DNA of 64,000 nucleotides, taken from assembly GCA_021325435.1 (NCBI GenBank), contig JAJPHE010000142.1:1-64000 (forward strand), written 5' to 3'. The position numbers and the translations under genes were made by a program. Source of the DNA: Actinomycetota bacterium. GTDB lineage: Bacteria; Actinomycetota; Acidimicrobiia; Acidimicrobiales; JAJPHE01. This document shows positions 41,148 through 49,276 of the stretch, in pieces (position 1 is the first letter of the stretch; each line of letters opens with the position of its first letter). The notes beneath the pieces were generated by a model. It was not told the origin of the DNA and did no database searches. It was given only the letters and a program-made list of their open reading frames with translations.

Positions 41148-41828
41148 CTACCCGGCGTGGCGGTCCATGGCCCCGCTGGGGTGCTGGGCCCGGGCTTCAC
41201 CCATCGCCAGCTGCCGGAGGCGGGCCCCGGCCACCGTGGCCAAGCCGTCCAGCACCTCGAGCTCGGCCGAGCGGAGGGGGTGCTCGGCCCGCCCCACCAC
41301 CAGATCGGGGCCCTCCGGGCCCAGAGAGGCGACCCCCACGGTGCGGTCGGCGCTGCCAGGCAGCGAGCCGCACCGCAGACCGGCGCACAGCGCCGCCGTC
41401 CAGCGGGGATGGGGCGCCGGCCCGGCCGAGGCCAGCTCGAGGTTGTCCTGGACGACCAGGACCCAGTCCGCCCGGGCCGCTTCGAGAGCGGCCTCCGCCA
41501 GGGCGGCCGGCACCGCCGCCGGGTCGCCGGCGTGCTCCAGGGCCCCGACCAGGTCGGCGATCACCCTGACCGGGCTGGGCGGGGCCGACCGGACCCGGCG
41601 GCACTCCTCCACGCCGCACCCGTCGACCTGGGCGATCTCGCGCAGCAGAAGCGGTATCAGCTCCTCCGAGGGCAGCTCGACGTCCAGTTCGTCCACCGCC
41701 ACTCCGCCCTCGCGCTCGAGGACCTCGAGGCCGAGCACGTCCCCGCGCAGCGCCCCGATCCTGCTGGCTACCGCCCCCAGGGCGCCGGGACGGTCAGGCA
41801 GCCAAACCCGCAACAGGTATCTCGCCAT
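41148..41828 (-). CDS. ACT-domain protein, 226 aa
   Basis: The N terminus (YLLRVWLPDRPGALGAVASRIGALRGDVLGLEVLE) is an ACT ligand-binding domain, as found in amino-acid-sensing regulators. The remaining 150 residues form a second region resembling a GAF-like sensory domain: DWVLVVQDNLELASAGP, RTVGVASLGPEGPDLVVGRAEHPLRSAELEVLDGLATVAGARLRQL. A small-molecule sensor role is therefore likely, but no output domain is present. It converges on the CoA-transferase gene with an 8-base gap. It is divergent from the ABC substrate-binding protein. Confidence 0.65.
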   Translation of the reverse strand: MARYLLRVWLPDRPGALGAVASRIGALRGDVLGLEVLEREGGVAVDELDVELPSEELIPLLLREIAQVDGCGVEECRRVRSAPPSPVRVIADLVGALEHAGDPAAVPAALAEAALEAARADWVLVVQDNLELASAGPAPHPRWTAALCAGLRCGSLPGSADRTVGVASLGPEGPDLVVGRAEHPLRSAELEVLDGLATVAGARLRQLAMGEARAQHPSGAMDRHAG

Positions 41829-41885
41829 GACAGGAACGTAACGGGACGACGTGAACGCAACGGGTCGCCTCCGAGAACACCGTGT

Positions 41886-41924
41886 TAAAGGACCGTCGCA
41901 ACGCTGTGTCGTGTAGGTCCTTTA
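41886..41924. repeat. 9-bp inverted repeat upstream of the substrate-binding protein
   Basis: TAAAGGACC and its exact complement GGTCCTTTA are separated by 21 bases in the gap between the divergent ACT-domain gene and the ABC binding-protein gene. A smaller repeat (AACAC, one base, GTGTT; 41876-41886) abuts it on the left. The pair could form an operator for either gene or a hairpin in the binding-protein leader. Confidence 0.4.
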
Positions 41925-41954
41925 CCCGGGAGCCGGAACGCGCTTGACTTCGGC

Positions 41955-43526
41955 ATGAGGCACCACAGGGGAATGAAGCGGACAAGCGCCGCGATGCTGA
42001 CGCTGTCCGCCATCGTGGCATTGGCCCTGAGCTCCTGCGGAGGCAGTTCGAAGACCGCCTCGGGGACCACCTCCACCACGGCAGCCTCGGGCCCGGTGAA
42101 CGGCGGCACGCTCACCGTCGGTGAGATCTTCGACGCCTTCAGCCTCGACCCCACCAAGATGATCGGCAGCGTCACCGACGGCACCATCGGGCTCACCCTG
42201 TACGACCCGCTCACCGACTACGACGCCCAGGGGAACGTCCAGCCGTGGCTGGCCCAGTCCTTGACCACGACCGACCAGCAGACCTGGACCATGAAGCTGC
42301 GCCCCGGGGTGACCTTCAGCGACGGGTCACCGTTCAACTCCGCCGCCGTGGTGTTCAACATCAACCGGCACAAGGACCCGGCCAACGGGTCCCGCGAGAT
42401 CTTCACCGCTCAGCAGATCACGTCGGTCTCGGCCCCGGACGACCTCACCGTCGTGTTCAAGCTGAAGGACCCGTGGTCCGACTTCCCGGGGGCCCTGGCC
42501 GGCCCGCTGGGCTTCATGGCGTCGCCCACGGCCATCCAGAAGGAAGGCGCCGACTACGGGAACCACCCCGTCGGCACCGGACCGTTCACCCTGGTCGAGT
42601 GGGTGAAGCAGGACCACCTGACCGTGCAGAGGAACCCCCACTACTGGCGGCCCGGCGAGCCCCACCTCGACCAGATCGTCTTCCGACCGATCGTCGACCG
42701 CCAGACCAGGGTCGCCAGCGTGGTGAAGGGCGAGACGCAGGTGGGACAGACGATCAACATCGACGACGTGGCCACGGCCCAGGGAGTGGGGTCATCGGTC
42801 TCACCCCCCCAACAAAACCTCATTGTGATGAACACCAAGGTGGCGCCGTTCAACGACGTGCGGGTCCGCCAGGCCCTCGCCTACGCCACCGACACCTCGG
42901 CGCTCAACAAGGTGGTGTTCGGCGGCCACGGAACCCACACTCCGGCCTTCATCGAGAACGACTCCCCCTACCTGGACCCGTCGGTGAAGTGGCCGAGCTT
43001 TGACCCGGCCAAGGCCATCCAGCTGATCAAGTCGTACGAGGCGGAGCACGGTGCGATCTCGTTCACCTATTCGTGCTACACCGATCCCGACCAGATCAAG
43101 ATGACCGCCCTCCTGCAGCAGATGTGGCAGCAGGTGGGTCTCAAGATCACCACCAAGACCAGCGACCAGCAGACCTTCGTGGTCAGCGTCTTCCTGCACA
43201 ACTACCAGGTGGCCTGCTTCGGCGGGGCGGCGACCAGCGACCCCGATGCCGCCTACTACCCGATCTTCTTCAGCACCAGCGCCACCAACTGGACCCAGTT
43301 CTCCAACCCTCAGCTCGACGCCGCCCTCACCACCGGCCACCAGAGCGCCGACCCCAACGTGCGCCGGACCGCCTACGACACGGCCCAGCAGATCCTGGCC
43401 GAACAGGTGCCGGAGTTCGCCACCGTGGCGTCGCCGTGGGGGTGGCTGTTCACCCGGTCGGTCCACGGGCTGGTCGACCTGTCCGACGGCACCTTCTTCC
43501 CCTCGGAGGTGTGGCTCTCGCACTGA
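41955..43526 (+). CDS. ABC transporter substrate-binding lipoprotein (family 5)
   Basis: This protein of up to 523 residues has a lipoprotein signal: a basic start (MKRTSAAM), a hydrophobic run (LTLSAIVALALSSC) and Cys as the lipidated residue, followed by a Ser/Thr linker. The mature part has the family 5 oligopeptide/nickel-binding architecture, with NGGTLTVGEIFDAFSLDPTKM, a YDPLTDYDAQGNVQPWLAQS block and RQALAYATDTSALNKVVFGG. ATG 41955 and ATG 41973 are both possible. No permease is adjacent; the opp-type permeases and ATPases lie 6 kb away on the other strand. The ligand could be a peptide, metal or hydrophobic acid. Confidence 0.88.
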   Translation: MRHHRGMKRTSAAMLTLSAIVALALSSCGGSSKTASGTTSTTAASGPVNGGTLTVGEIFDAFSLDPTKMIGSVTDGTIGLTLYDPLTDYDAQGNVQPWLAQSLTTTDQQTWTMKLRPGVTFSDGSPFNSAAVVFNINRHKDPANGSREIFTAQQITSVSAPDDLTVVFKLKDPWSDFPGALAGPLGFMASPTAIQKEGADYGNHPVGTGPFTLVEWVKQDHLTVQRNPHYWRPGEPHLDQIVFRPIVDRQTRVASVVKGETQVGQTINIDDVATAQGVGSSVSPPQQNLIVMNTKVAPFNDVRVRQALAYATDTSALNKVVFGGHGTHTPAFIENDSPYLDPSVKWPSFDPAKAIQLIKSYEAEHGAISFTYSCYTDPDQIKMTALLQQMWQQVGLKITTKTSDQQTFVVSVFLHNYQVACFGGAATSDPDAAYYPIFFSTSATNWTQFSNPQLDAALTTGHQSADPNVRRTAYDTAQQILAEQVPEFATVASPWGWLFTRSVHGLVDLSDGTFFPSEVWLSH

Positions 43527-43537
43527 GGGCAGCCGGT

Positions 43538-43543
43538 TAGCGT
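43538..43543 (+). promoter_or_regulatory. putative -10 box before the EthD-like gene
   Basis: TAGCGT fits TANNNT and ends 7 bases before the GTG start at 43551, again pointing to a leaderless transcript. No Shine-Dalgarno precedes that start. It lies 11 bases after the binding-protein stop, so a separate promoter for the EthD-like gene is possible. Confidence 0.28.
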
Positions 43544-43550
43544 CGGCGCA

Positions 43551-44273
43551 GTGGAGAAGGTCGTCTATCTGCTGTGGCCCGACGGGCGGCCCGGTGACGC
43601 GGACGTGCTCCTCGGCGCCCTACCGGGCCGTCTGGTCGAGGTGGGCGCCCGCGGGGTGCAGATCAACGTGGCCGACCGGGGACCGTCGCCCTTCGCCGTC
43701 CGATCGGCGCCGCTGCCGGCCGCGGTGGTGTCGGTGTGGCTCGACACGGCCACTCACGCCTTCCGCCGAGGTGTCGACGAGGAGGTCGGCCAGATCGCGG
43801 CCCGGGCCGCGGCGTACCTGGTCACCGAGTCGGAGCCATTGGCCAACACCGCCCATCCCGCGCCGCTCGGCCAGCGCACCCCCGGGCTGGCCCAGATCGC
43901 CCTTCTGCGCCGGCCCGAGCAACTGGAACGGGGGGCCTGGCTGCGGGCATGGCAGGACGACCACACCTCGGTCGCCCTGCGGACCCAGAGCACCTTCCGC
44001 TACGTGCAGAACGTGGTCGTGCGACCCCTCTCCCCGGACGCCCCGGCCTACGACGGGATCGTGGAGGAATGCTTCCCCGAGGAGGCGGCGTCGGACCTGC
44101 ACGTCTTCTTCGACAGCGCCGGCGACGAGGCCAGGCTGGCCGAGCACATGGCCACCATGGCCGACAGCTGCGCCCGCTTCATGGACGTGGACCGCGTTGA
44201 GGTCTTCTGGACCAGCCAGTACGTGATGTCGGACCCCTTCGCCGACCGGCGGGGCGACCCCTCGACCCGGTGA
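43551..44273 (+). CDS. EthD-domain-like protein
   Basis: This 240-residue protein appears to contain two ferredoxin-like alpha+beta halves. The second half has RGAWLRAWQDDHTSVALRTQSTFRYVQNVVVRPL with the EthD-type WxxDHxxxA motif, and it ends in RVEVFWTSQYVMSDPF. EthD proteins accompany ether- or ring-degrading oxygenase systems, but most have no assigned reaction. The start is GTG. It converges on the LLM gene with 3 bases between stops. It could process a steroid side-chain fragment, which is inference from context only. Confidence 0.65.
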   Translation: MEKVVYLLWPDGRPGDADVLLGALPGRLVEVGARGVQINVADRGPSPFAVRSAPLPAAVVSVWLDTATHAFRRGVDEEVGQIAARAAAYLVTESEPLANTAHPAPLGQRTPGLAQIALLRRPEQLERGAWLRAWQDDHTSVALRTQSTFRYVQNVVVRPLSPDAPAYDGIVEECFPEEAASDLHVFFDSAGDEARLAEHMATMADSCARFMDVDRVEVFWTSQYVMSDPFADRRGDPSTR

Positions 44274-44276
44274 CGG

Positions 44277-45152
44277 TCAGGCGGCTTTGGCGATGACGTC
44301 GTCGGCGTAGCGGCGCAGGGCGTCGAGCTTCTTCTGCAGCGGCTCGGTGTCGGGCCCCTCGCGGTAGGGGTAACGGAAGCCGACGATGGCGTCGGTGACG
44401 CCGGCTTCCTCCAGTCGCTTGACCCCGTCGAGGCTGTAGGCCTCGATCGAGGCGGCGAACACCCGGAACGGTTCGGACTCGCGCCCGTACTGCCGGCGCA
44501 GCTGGGACAGCCGGGCCAGCATGTCGTCGAGGGACTCGGGGCCGCCTCCGGCGTGCATCCACCCGTCACCTAGCCGGGCGGCCCGGCGCAGCGCCGCCTC
44601 GGAGTGACCGCCCATCAAGATGGGCACGGGCCGGTCCGGCGCCGGGCAGATCTTCACCGCCGGCAAGTCGTAGACCGAGCCGTGGTATTCGAAGTAGTCG
44701 CCGGACATGACGCCCCGCAGCACCTCCACCGCCTCGTCCATGCGGCGGCCCCGACCCTCCCAGGGCACGGAGCAGACGTCGTAGTCCTCCTTCCACGGGC
44801 TGGTTCCCACCCCGAGGATGAGGCGGCCGCCGGTCAGGGCGGCGACGGAGGTGGCCTGCTTGGCCACCAGCAGGGGGTGACGGACCGGAAGTTTCAGCAC
44901 GAAGGTGGCGAAGGACAGCCGTTCGGTGACCGCCCCCAGGGCCGACACCAGACAGAACGGGTCGATGAACGGCTTGTCCTCGAGGAACTGGCGGGTGCCG
45001 TCCGGGTTGTAGGGGTAGACGGAATCGGCGTCGCGGGGATAGCAGATGCTGTCGGCGATGGTCATGGCGTCGTACCCCGCCTCCTCGGCCGCCCGGGCCA
45101 GGGGCACGTACAGCGACGGGTCGATCATCGACTCGGCGTAGGTGAACCTCAC
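44277..45152 (-). CDS. LLM-class F420-dependent oxidoreductase
   Basis: This 291-residue luciferase-like TIM barrel has RFTYAESMIDPSLYVPLARAAEEAGYDAMTIADS at the start. It also has ATFVLKLPVRHPLLVAKQATSVAALTGGRLILGVGTSPWKEDY and PVPILMGGHSEAALRRAARLGDGWM. The ILGVGTS and GGHSEAALRRAA blocks are typical of actinobacterial F420-dependent enzymes. GTG 45152 was chosen for its GGAGGAG site. It is divergent from the amidohydrolase at 45255, with a KstR-type palindrome at 45204-45215 between them. The substrate is unknown; reduction or oxidation of a steroid CoA intermediate is plausible. Confidence 0.84.
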   Translation of the reverse strand: MRFTYAESMIDPSLYVPLARAAEEAGYDAMTIADSICYPRDADSVYPYNPDGTRQFLEDKPFIDPFCLVSALGAVTERLSFATFVLKLPVRHPLLVAKQATSVAALTGGRLILGVGTSPWKEDYDVCSVPWEGRGRRMDEAVEVLRGVMSGDYFEYHGSVYDLPAVKICPAPDRPVPILMGGHSEAALRRAARLGDGWMHAGGGPESLDDMLARLSQLRRQYGRESEPFRVFAASIEAYSLDGVKRLEEAGVTDAIVGFRYPYREGPDTEPLQKKLDALRRYADDVIAKAA

Positions 45153-45203
45153 GACGCTCCTCCCCGCCGGGCCACCGCCCCAGCCGCCGGCTCGCACGAT
45201 ACG

Positions 45204-45215
45204 AGAACGCGTTCT
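45204..45215. promoter_or_regulatory. KstR-type operator between LLM and amidohydrolase genes
   Basis: AGAACGCGTTCT is identical to the core at 37530-37541 and lies midway in the 102-base divergent gap. On the plus strand its last T begins a TAGTAT -10 hexamer (45215-45220), so bound repressor would cover the promoter of the amidohydrolase gene. The minus-strand LLM start is 52 bases away. The arrangement suits joint control of both genes. Confidence 0.82.
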
Positions 45216-45254
45216 AGTATAGGGGGCCAGCAAGCCCGCAGCCGGGGAGGGACC

Positions 45255-46499
45255 ATGACCAAGGCCAGCACCAACGGCGCCAGCGAGCATTACACGATCA
45301 TCTCGGCCGACTGTCACGCCGGGGGCAGCCACGCCACCTACCGCGAGTACCTCGATCCGAAGTTCCACGACGACTTCGACGCCTGGCGGGGCAAGTACAA
45401 GAACCCGTTCAAGGACCTCGGTGACCAGCGGCGCTACCGCAACTGGGACAACGAGATGCGCAACAGCCAGCAGGAGGCCGACGGCGTGGTGGGCGAGGTC
45501 ATCTTCCCCAACACCGTTCCGCCGTTCTTCCCGAGCTTCGTCCTGTTCGCCCCCCCGCCCCAGCCCGACGACTACGAGCACCGCCGGGCCGGCATCCAGG
45601 CCCACAACCGGTGGCTGGTCGACTGGTGCGGCGAGTTCCCCGAGCGGCGGGCCGGCATGGGCCAGATCTTCCTCAACGACGTCGACGACGCCATCGAGGA
45701 CGTCCGCTGGATCAAGGAGCACGGCCTGCGCGGAGGGGTGCTCCTGCCCAACATCCCGCCCGACGTGAAGTGGCTGAAGCCGCTCTACGACCCCGAATAC
45801 GACCGGCTGTGGGCGGTGTGCCAGGACCTCGACATCCCGGTCCACATCCACGGGGGGACCGGCGCTCCCGACTACGGCAAGTACCCGGTCGCCATGCTGC
45901 TCTACATCAACGAGGTGAGCTTCTACTCGCAGCGGCCCTTCGTCCAGCTGCTGCTGTCCGGAGTGTTCGAGCGCTTCCCCCGCCTGAAGTTCGTGATGAC
46001 CGAGCAGGGCTGCGCCTGGATCCCGCCGCTGCTGGCCAGGCTGGACAAGACCCTCGCCCAGATCCGCAAGACCGGCGCCACCGGTGAGATCCGCTACGGC
46101 CCCGACGCCATCCTGCCCAAGTCGGCCACCGAGTACTTCCACCAGAACTGCTGGGTCGGCGTCAGCCAGCCCGGGCCGGACGACGCCTCCGCCCGCTACG
46201 AGATCGGCATCGACCGCTTCATGTGGGGCAGCGACTACCCCCACGACGAGGGCACCCACCCCTTCACCCGCGAGCACCTGCGTCAGCTGTTCTGGGACGT
46301 CGACCCGGCCGAGATGCGCCAGATCCTCGGGGCCAACGCGGCGAAGCTCTACGACTTCGACCTGAAGGCGCTCCAGCCGCTGGCCGACAAGTTCGGTCCC
46401 ACGGTCGAGGAGATCTCCCGGCCGCTGGACCGGCTGCCCGACAACCCCAACGAGGCGCTGCTCAAGGCGGCGCCGGTGGGGGCCTCAGCCGGGGCCTGA
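45255..46499 (+). CDS. amidohydrolase-2 family hydrolase, KstR-box controlled
   Basis: This 414-residue hydrolase is related to the protein at 18302-19543. Both share ISADxHAG at the N terminus, GxVxEVxFPNTxPPFF, AHNRWLVxxCGxxPxRRxG, FERxPRLKxVxTEQG and GxDxPHxEGTxPxxRExLR near the C terminus. Metal-binding His/Asp positions of the ACMSD-like family are kept in these blocks. ATG 45255 has a GGGGAGGG site and lies 40 bases beyond the KstR-type operator. Two such enzymes in one island suggest two related ring-cleavage or hydrolysis steps, though neither substrate is known. Confidence 0.82.
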   Translation: MTKASTNGASEHYTIISADCHAGGSHATYREYLDPKFHDDFDAWRGKYKNPFKDLGDQRRYRNWDNEMRNSQQEADGVVGEVIFPNTVPPFFPSFVLFAPPPQPDDYEHRRAGIQAHNRWLVDWCGEFPERRAGMGQIFLNDVDDAIEDVRWIKEHGLRGGVLLPNIPPDVKWLKPLYDPEYDRLWAVCQDLDIPVHIHGGTGAPDYGKYPVAMLLYINEVSFYSQRPFVQLLLSGVFERFPRLKFVMTEQGCAWIPPLLARLDKTLAQIRKTGATGEIRYGPDAILPKSATEYFHQNCWVGVSQPGPDDASARYEIGIDRFMWGSDYPHDEGTHPFTREHLRQLFWDVDPAEMRQILGANAAKLYDFDLKALQPLADKFGPTVEEISRPLDRLPDNPNEALLKAAPVGASAGA

Positions 46500-46524
46500 C
46501 CGGCCCCGTGGGGCCAAGGGAGGG

Positions 46525-47670
46525 CTAGGTCGGCTCGGCCCGCAGGATGCCGAGGGCGAAGTACTGGGCGGCGCCCCCGTAGGCCTGGGCCAGGGCCGTG
46601 CGGGCCCCGTCCACCTGGTGCTCGCCGGCCTGTCCCCTCACCTGGAGGGCCGCCTCGGCGAAGCGGACCATGCCCGAGGCGCCGATGGCGTTGGTCGACA
46701 GCACCCCACCGGAGGGGTTGACGGGGAAGCTGCCGGTGATCTCCGTCTCGCCGCTGTCGACCATCTTCCAGCCCTCACCCGGCCCGGCGATGTCGTGGCC
46801 TTCGAGCCACATGGGCTCGTACCAGCTGAACGGCACGTACAGCTCGGCGACATCGATCTGGCTGCGGGGGTCGGTGATGCCCGCCTGCCGGTACAGGTCG
46901 TGGGCGCAGTCCACCCCCGCCTGGGGCTTGACCGGGTTGCGCCCGGGGAACTGGGCCAGCTCGCTGCGAACCGACAGGGCCTCCACCCAGGCGGGGGGGC
47001 GGGGCGCCCTTCGTCCCCCGGCTTCGTTGGTGAGCACGACGGCGCACGCCCCGTCGGACGACGGGCACGACTCGAGGAACCGGATGGGGTCCCACAGCAT
47101 CGGGGACTCCTTCACCTTCTCGATGGTGATGTCGGCGATCTTCAGATGGGCGTAGGGGTTCTTGACCGCATTGAGCCGGTCCTTGACCGCCACCTGCCAC
47201 CCGATGTACTCGGGCGCCCCCGACTGGTGGATGTAGGCCCGCATCCAGGGGGCGAAGGCGCCTCCGGCGCCGATGCCCCCACTGCGGCCCCCGGCCAGGC
47301 CCCACTGGGCGTTGCCCTCCGACTGCTTCTCCCACGCCACCGCCAGGACCCGCTCGTGGATGCCGGTGATGATGTGGTGGGCGCCGACCACGAACGTCGA
47401 GCCGCCCACGCTGCCGGCGGTGTGCACCCGCAGGAGCGGCTTGCCCGCCGCCCCCAGGGCGTCGGCCAGGAACAGCTCGGGCTGGATGATGCCCTCGAAG
47501 GCGTCGGGCGCCTTGCCGATGACCACGGCGTCGATGTCGGCGATGGTGCACTCGGCGTCCTCCAGGGCCCGGTCCACCGCTTCGCGGATCAGCCCGGCGA
47601 TGGTCACATCGTCGCGGGTCTTCTTGAAGTGCGTCTGACCGATGCCAACGACCGCGCAGCGCTCCATCAC
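46525..47670 (-). CDS. ltp3: thiolase-like lipid-transfer protein Ltp3-type
   Basis: This 381-residue protein has the thiolase fold of the SCP-x/Ltp group. Landmarks are VVGIGQTHFKKTRDDVTI at the N terminus, VHTAGSVGGSTFVVGAHHIITG, and VNPSGGVLSTNAIGASGMVRFAEAALQVRGQAG with an AQAYGGAAQYFALGIL close. The usual nucleophile Cys segment is replaced by HTAGSVGG, as in steroid side-chain aldolase-type Ltp proteins, which work with DUF35 partners. Length and block order fit mycobacterial Ltp3 (Rv3523). It is the last of four overlapping genes DUF35-DUF35-ltp4-ltp3, overlapping ltp4 by four bases. Confidence 0.82.
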   Translation of the reverse strand: MMERCAVVGIGQTHFKKTRDDVTIAGLIREAVDRALEDAECTIADIDAVVIGKAPDAFEGIIQPELFLADALGAAGKPLLRVHTAGSVGGSTFVVGAHHIITGIHERVLAVAWEKQSEGNAQWGLAGGRSGGIGAGGAFAPWMRAYIHQSGAPEYIGWQVAVKDRLNAVKNPYAHLKIADITIEKVKESPMLWDPIRFLESCPSSDGACAVVLTNEAGGRRAPRPPAWVEALSVRSELAQFPGRNPVKPQAGVDCAHDLYRQAGITDPRSQIDVAELYVPFSWYEPMWLEGHDIAGPGEGWKMVDSGETEITGSFPVNPSGGVLSTNAIGASGMVRFAEAALQVRGQAGEHQVDGARTALAQAYGGAAQYFALGILRAEPT

Positions 47671-48725
47671 TCACCCTCCAGGAGACAGACCAGGTTCTGC
47701 TGCAGCAGCTGACCGCCCGTGGCGTGGGCCACGGCCCGGTTGGCCGAGCCGTCGATGATCCGGGCGGCCGCTTCGATGATCCGGATGAGGCCGGCGGCCA
47801 TCACCGGGTTACCGGCCAGCGGACCGCCGGACGGGTTGATCTCCGTCGCCTCGGGCAGCCCGATCGCCTCGCGCAGGATGATCTCCTGGGGGCTGAAGAC
47901 GGCGCACAGCTCGGCCACGTCGACCGGCCCGCCGTCGTAGCCGGCCTTGCGGGCGGCCAGGGTGGCGGAGGGCGCCGTGGTCAGGTCGCGCATGCCCGGC
48001 TGGTGGGGATCCACTCGGTGGTCGAGGCCGCGGATCCACGCCGGCCGGCTGCAGAGCTGGCGGGCCTTGTCCCCTCTCGCCAGCACGACGGCCGCCGCCC
48101 CGTCGGTGATCGGCGGCAGGTCGTGGCGGCGCAGGGGCGAGGAGAAATAGGGCTCGGCCAGCAGGGCGTCGGCGTCGACGTCCCCCTTGAGCTGGGCGTT
48201 GGGGTTCGACCGGGCCGCCCGCCGGCTGCGGGCCACCACCTCGGCGAAGTCGCGCTCGGTCGCCTTGCCCGACTCCAGCAGGGCCCGGGCCTGGATGCCG
48301 GCCAGAGACGCCGGGTCCACTCCGAGAGGGGCCAGGTAGTAGGGGTCGAGCTGCTGGGGCCACAGCTCGAGGGGGTTGGCCGGCGAGGACTTCCCCGAGC
48401 CGAACACCAGGGCGGTGTCGATGTCGCCCTCCTGCAGCCGCACCCACGCCTCGTAGAGGGCCCAGGCCCCGTCGGCCTCGACGTGGGACTCGGCGATCGG
48501 CGGCCAGGCGCCGGCCGCTTCGAGGTTCTGTACGAAGGCGAAGGGGCCACCGGTCAGGTAGTCGCAGCTGCCGGCGCAGGTGAAGCCGATCTCGCGCCGG
48601 TCGACCCCGGACATCTCGATGGCCTCGGCCACGGTCGGCACCAGCAGCTGGACCTCGCTGCGGGCGTCGTCGCGCACGGACGGAGTCTGGGCGAATCCGA
48701 TGACGGCGATGTCTGTGGCGGGCAT
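47667..48725 (-). CDS. ltp4: thiolase-like lipid-transfer protein Ltp4-type
   Basis: This 352-residue thiolase-fold protein is close to the length of mycobacterial Ltp4 (Rv3522). It has DIAVIGFAQTPSVRDDARSEVQLLVP, FTCAGSCDYLTGGPFAFVQNLEAAGAWPPIAESHVEADGAWALYEAW, and a C-terminal INPSGGPLAGNPVMAAGLIRIIEAA. SCDYL gives a Cys near the usual nucleophile region. In mycobacteria Ltp and DUF35 partners shorten the steroid side chain by retro-aldol cleavage; this role is inferred by homology. The ATG start overlaps the preceding DUF35 stop (ATGA). Confidence 0.82.
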   Translation of the reverse strand: MPATDIAVIGFAQTPSVRDDARSEVQLLVPTVAEAIEMSGVDRREIGFTCAGSCDYLTGGPFAFVQNLEAAGAWPPIAESHVEADGAWALYEAWVRLQEGDIDTALVFGSGKSSPANPLELWPQQLDPYYLAPLGVDPASLAGIQARALLESGKATERDFAEVVARSRRAARSNPNAQLKGDVDADALLAEPYFSSPLRRHDLPPITDGAAAVVLARGDKARQLCSRPAWIRGLDHRVDPHQPGMRDLTTAPSATLAARKAGYDGGPVDVAELCAVFSPQEIILREAIGLPEATEINPSGGPLAGNPVMAAGLIRIIEAAARIIDGSANRAVAHATGGQLLQQNLVCLLEGE

Positions 48726-49276
48726 CAGAAGATGTGCTCCATGTACTCCTCGGGGGCCGCGTCCGGCTCTCCGGTGGGCTCGAAGGCCTCCACCACCGAG
48801 CCCAGGCCACCCCATCCACGGTTGGAGATGCCCTCGACCGTCCTCTCCCCCTCCGGCTTCCAGACCGCCCGCACCCGCATGCCCATGCGGATCTGCTCGT
48901 GGGGGATGCCGACGATGTCCTGCCCCCCGAGGGGGCTGTCAGCGTCGTCGAGCAGCACGGACGCGTACACGAACGGTTCGGTCTCCTTCTGCCCGTAATA
49001 GGCGACGGGGGTGATGATGGTGAAGCCGGTGACGATGCCGCGGTCGCGGCACTGGACCTCGTTCTCCGGGCCGGTCGCCACCACGCACAGGGGGCAGTAG
49101 CCCTTGGGCGGCACGTAGACCCGGCTGCAGGAGGGGCAGCGGTGGCCGACGATGCGGCCGGCCAGGAGCTCGTCGACGAACCGGTTGAGGGTGGGGGTGA
49201 GCTTCTCGTGGTAGGTGAGGGAGACGAGGTGCTCCATCACCAGGTTCTCCTTCTTGTCGCCGGAGGTGGTGGTCAT
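48725..49276 (-). CDS. DUF35 OB-fold/zinc-ribbon protein
   Basis: This 183-residue protein has an N-terminal zinc rubredoxin-like ribbon, CPSCSRVYVPPKGYCPLC (about residues 47-64), and a C-terminal OB fold (GIVTGFTIITPVAYYGQKETEPFVYASVLLDDADSPL then GMRVRAVWKPEGERT). This is the classic DUF35 layout, in which the protein pairs with thiolase-like Ltp proteins to form acyl-CoA-handling complexes. ATG 49276 overlaps the upstream stop by four bases, as does its own stop with ltp4. Together with the gene at 49273-49710 it looks like a split version of Rv3521. Confidence 0.82.
   Translation of the reverse strand: MTTTSGDKKENLVMEHLVSLTYHEKLTPTLNRFVDELLAGRIVGHRCPSCSRVYVPPKGYCPLCVVATGPENEVQCRDRGIVTGFTIITPVAYYGQKETEPFVYASVLLDDADSPLGGQDIVGIPHEQIRMGMRVRAVWKPEGERTVEGISNRGWGGLGSVVEAFEPTGEPDAAPEEYMEHIF

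Noticed and set aside
41876-41886. AACAC-C-GTGTT as a further KstR-type box
   Set aside because: The spacing does not fit AAC-N2-GTT, and the outer bases are wrong.
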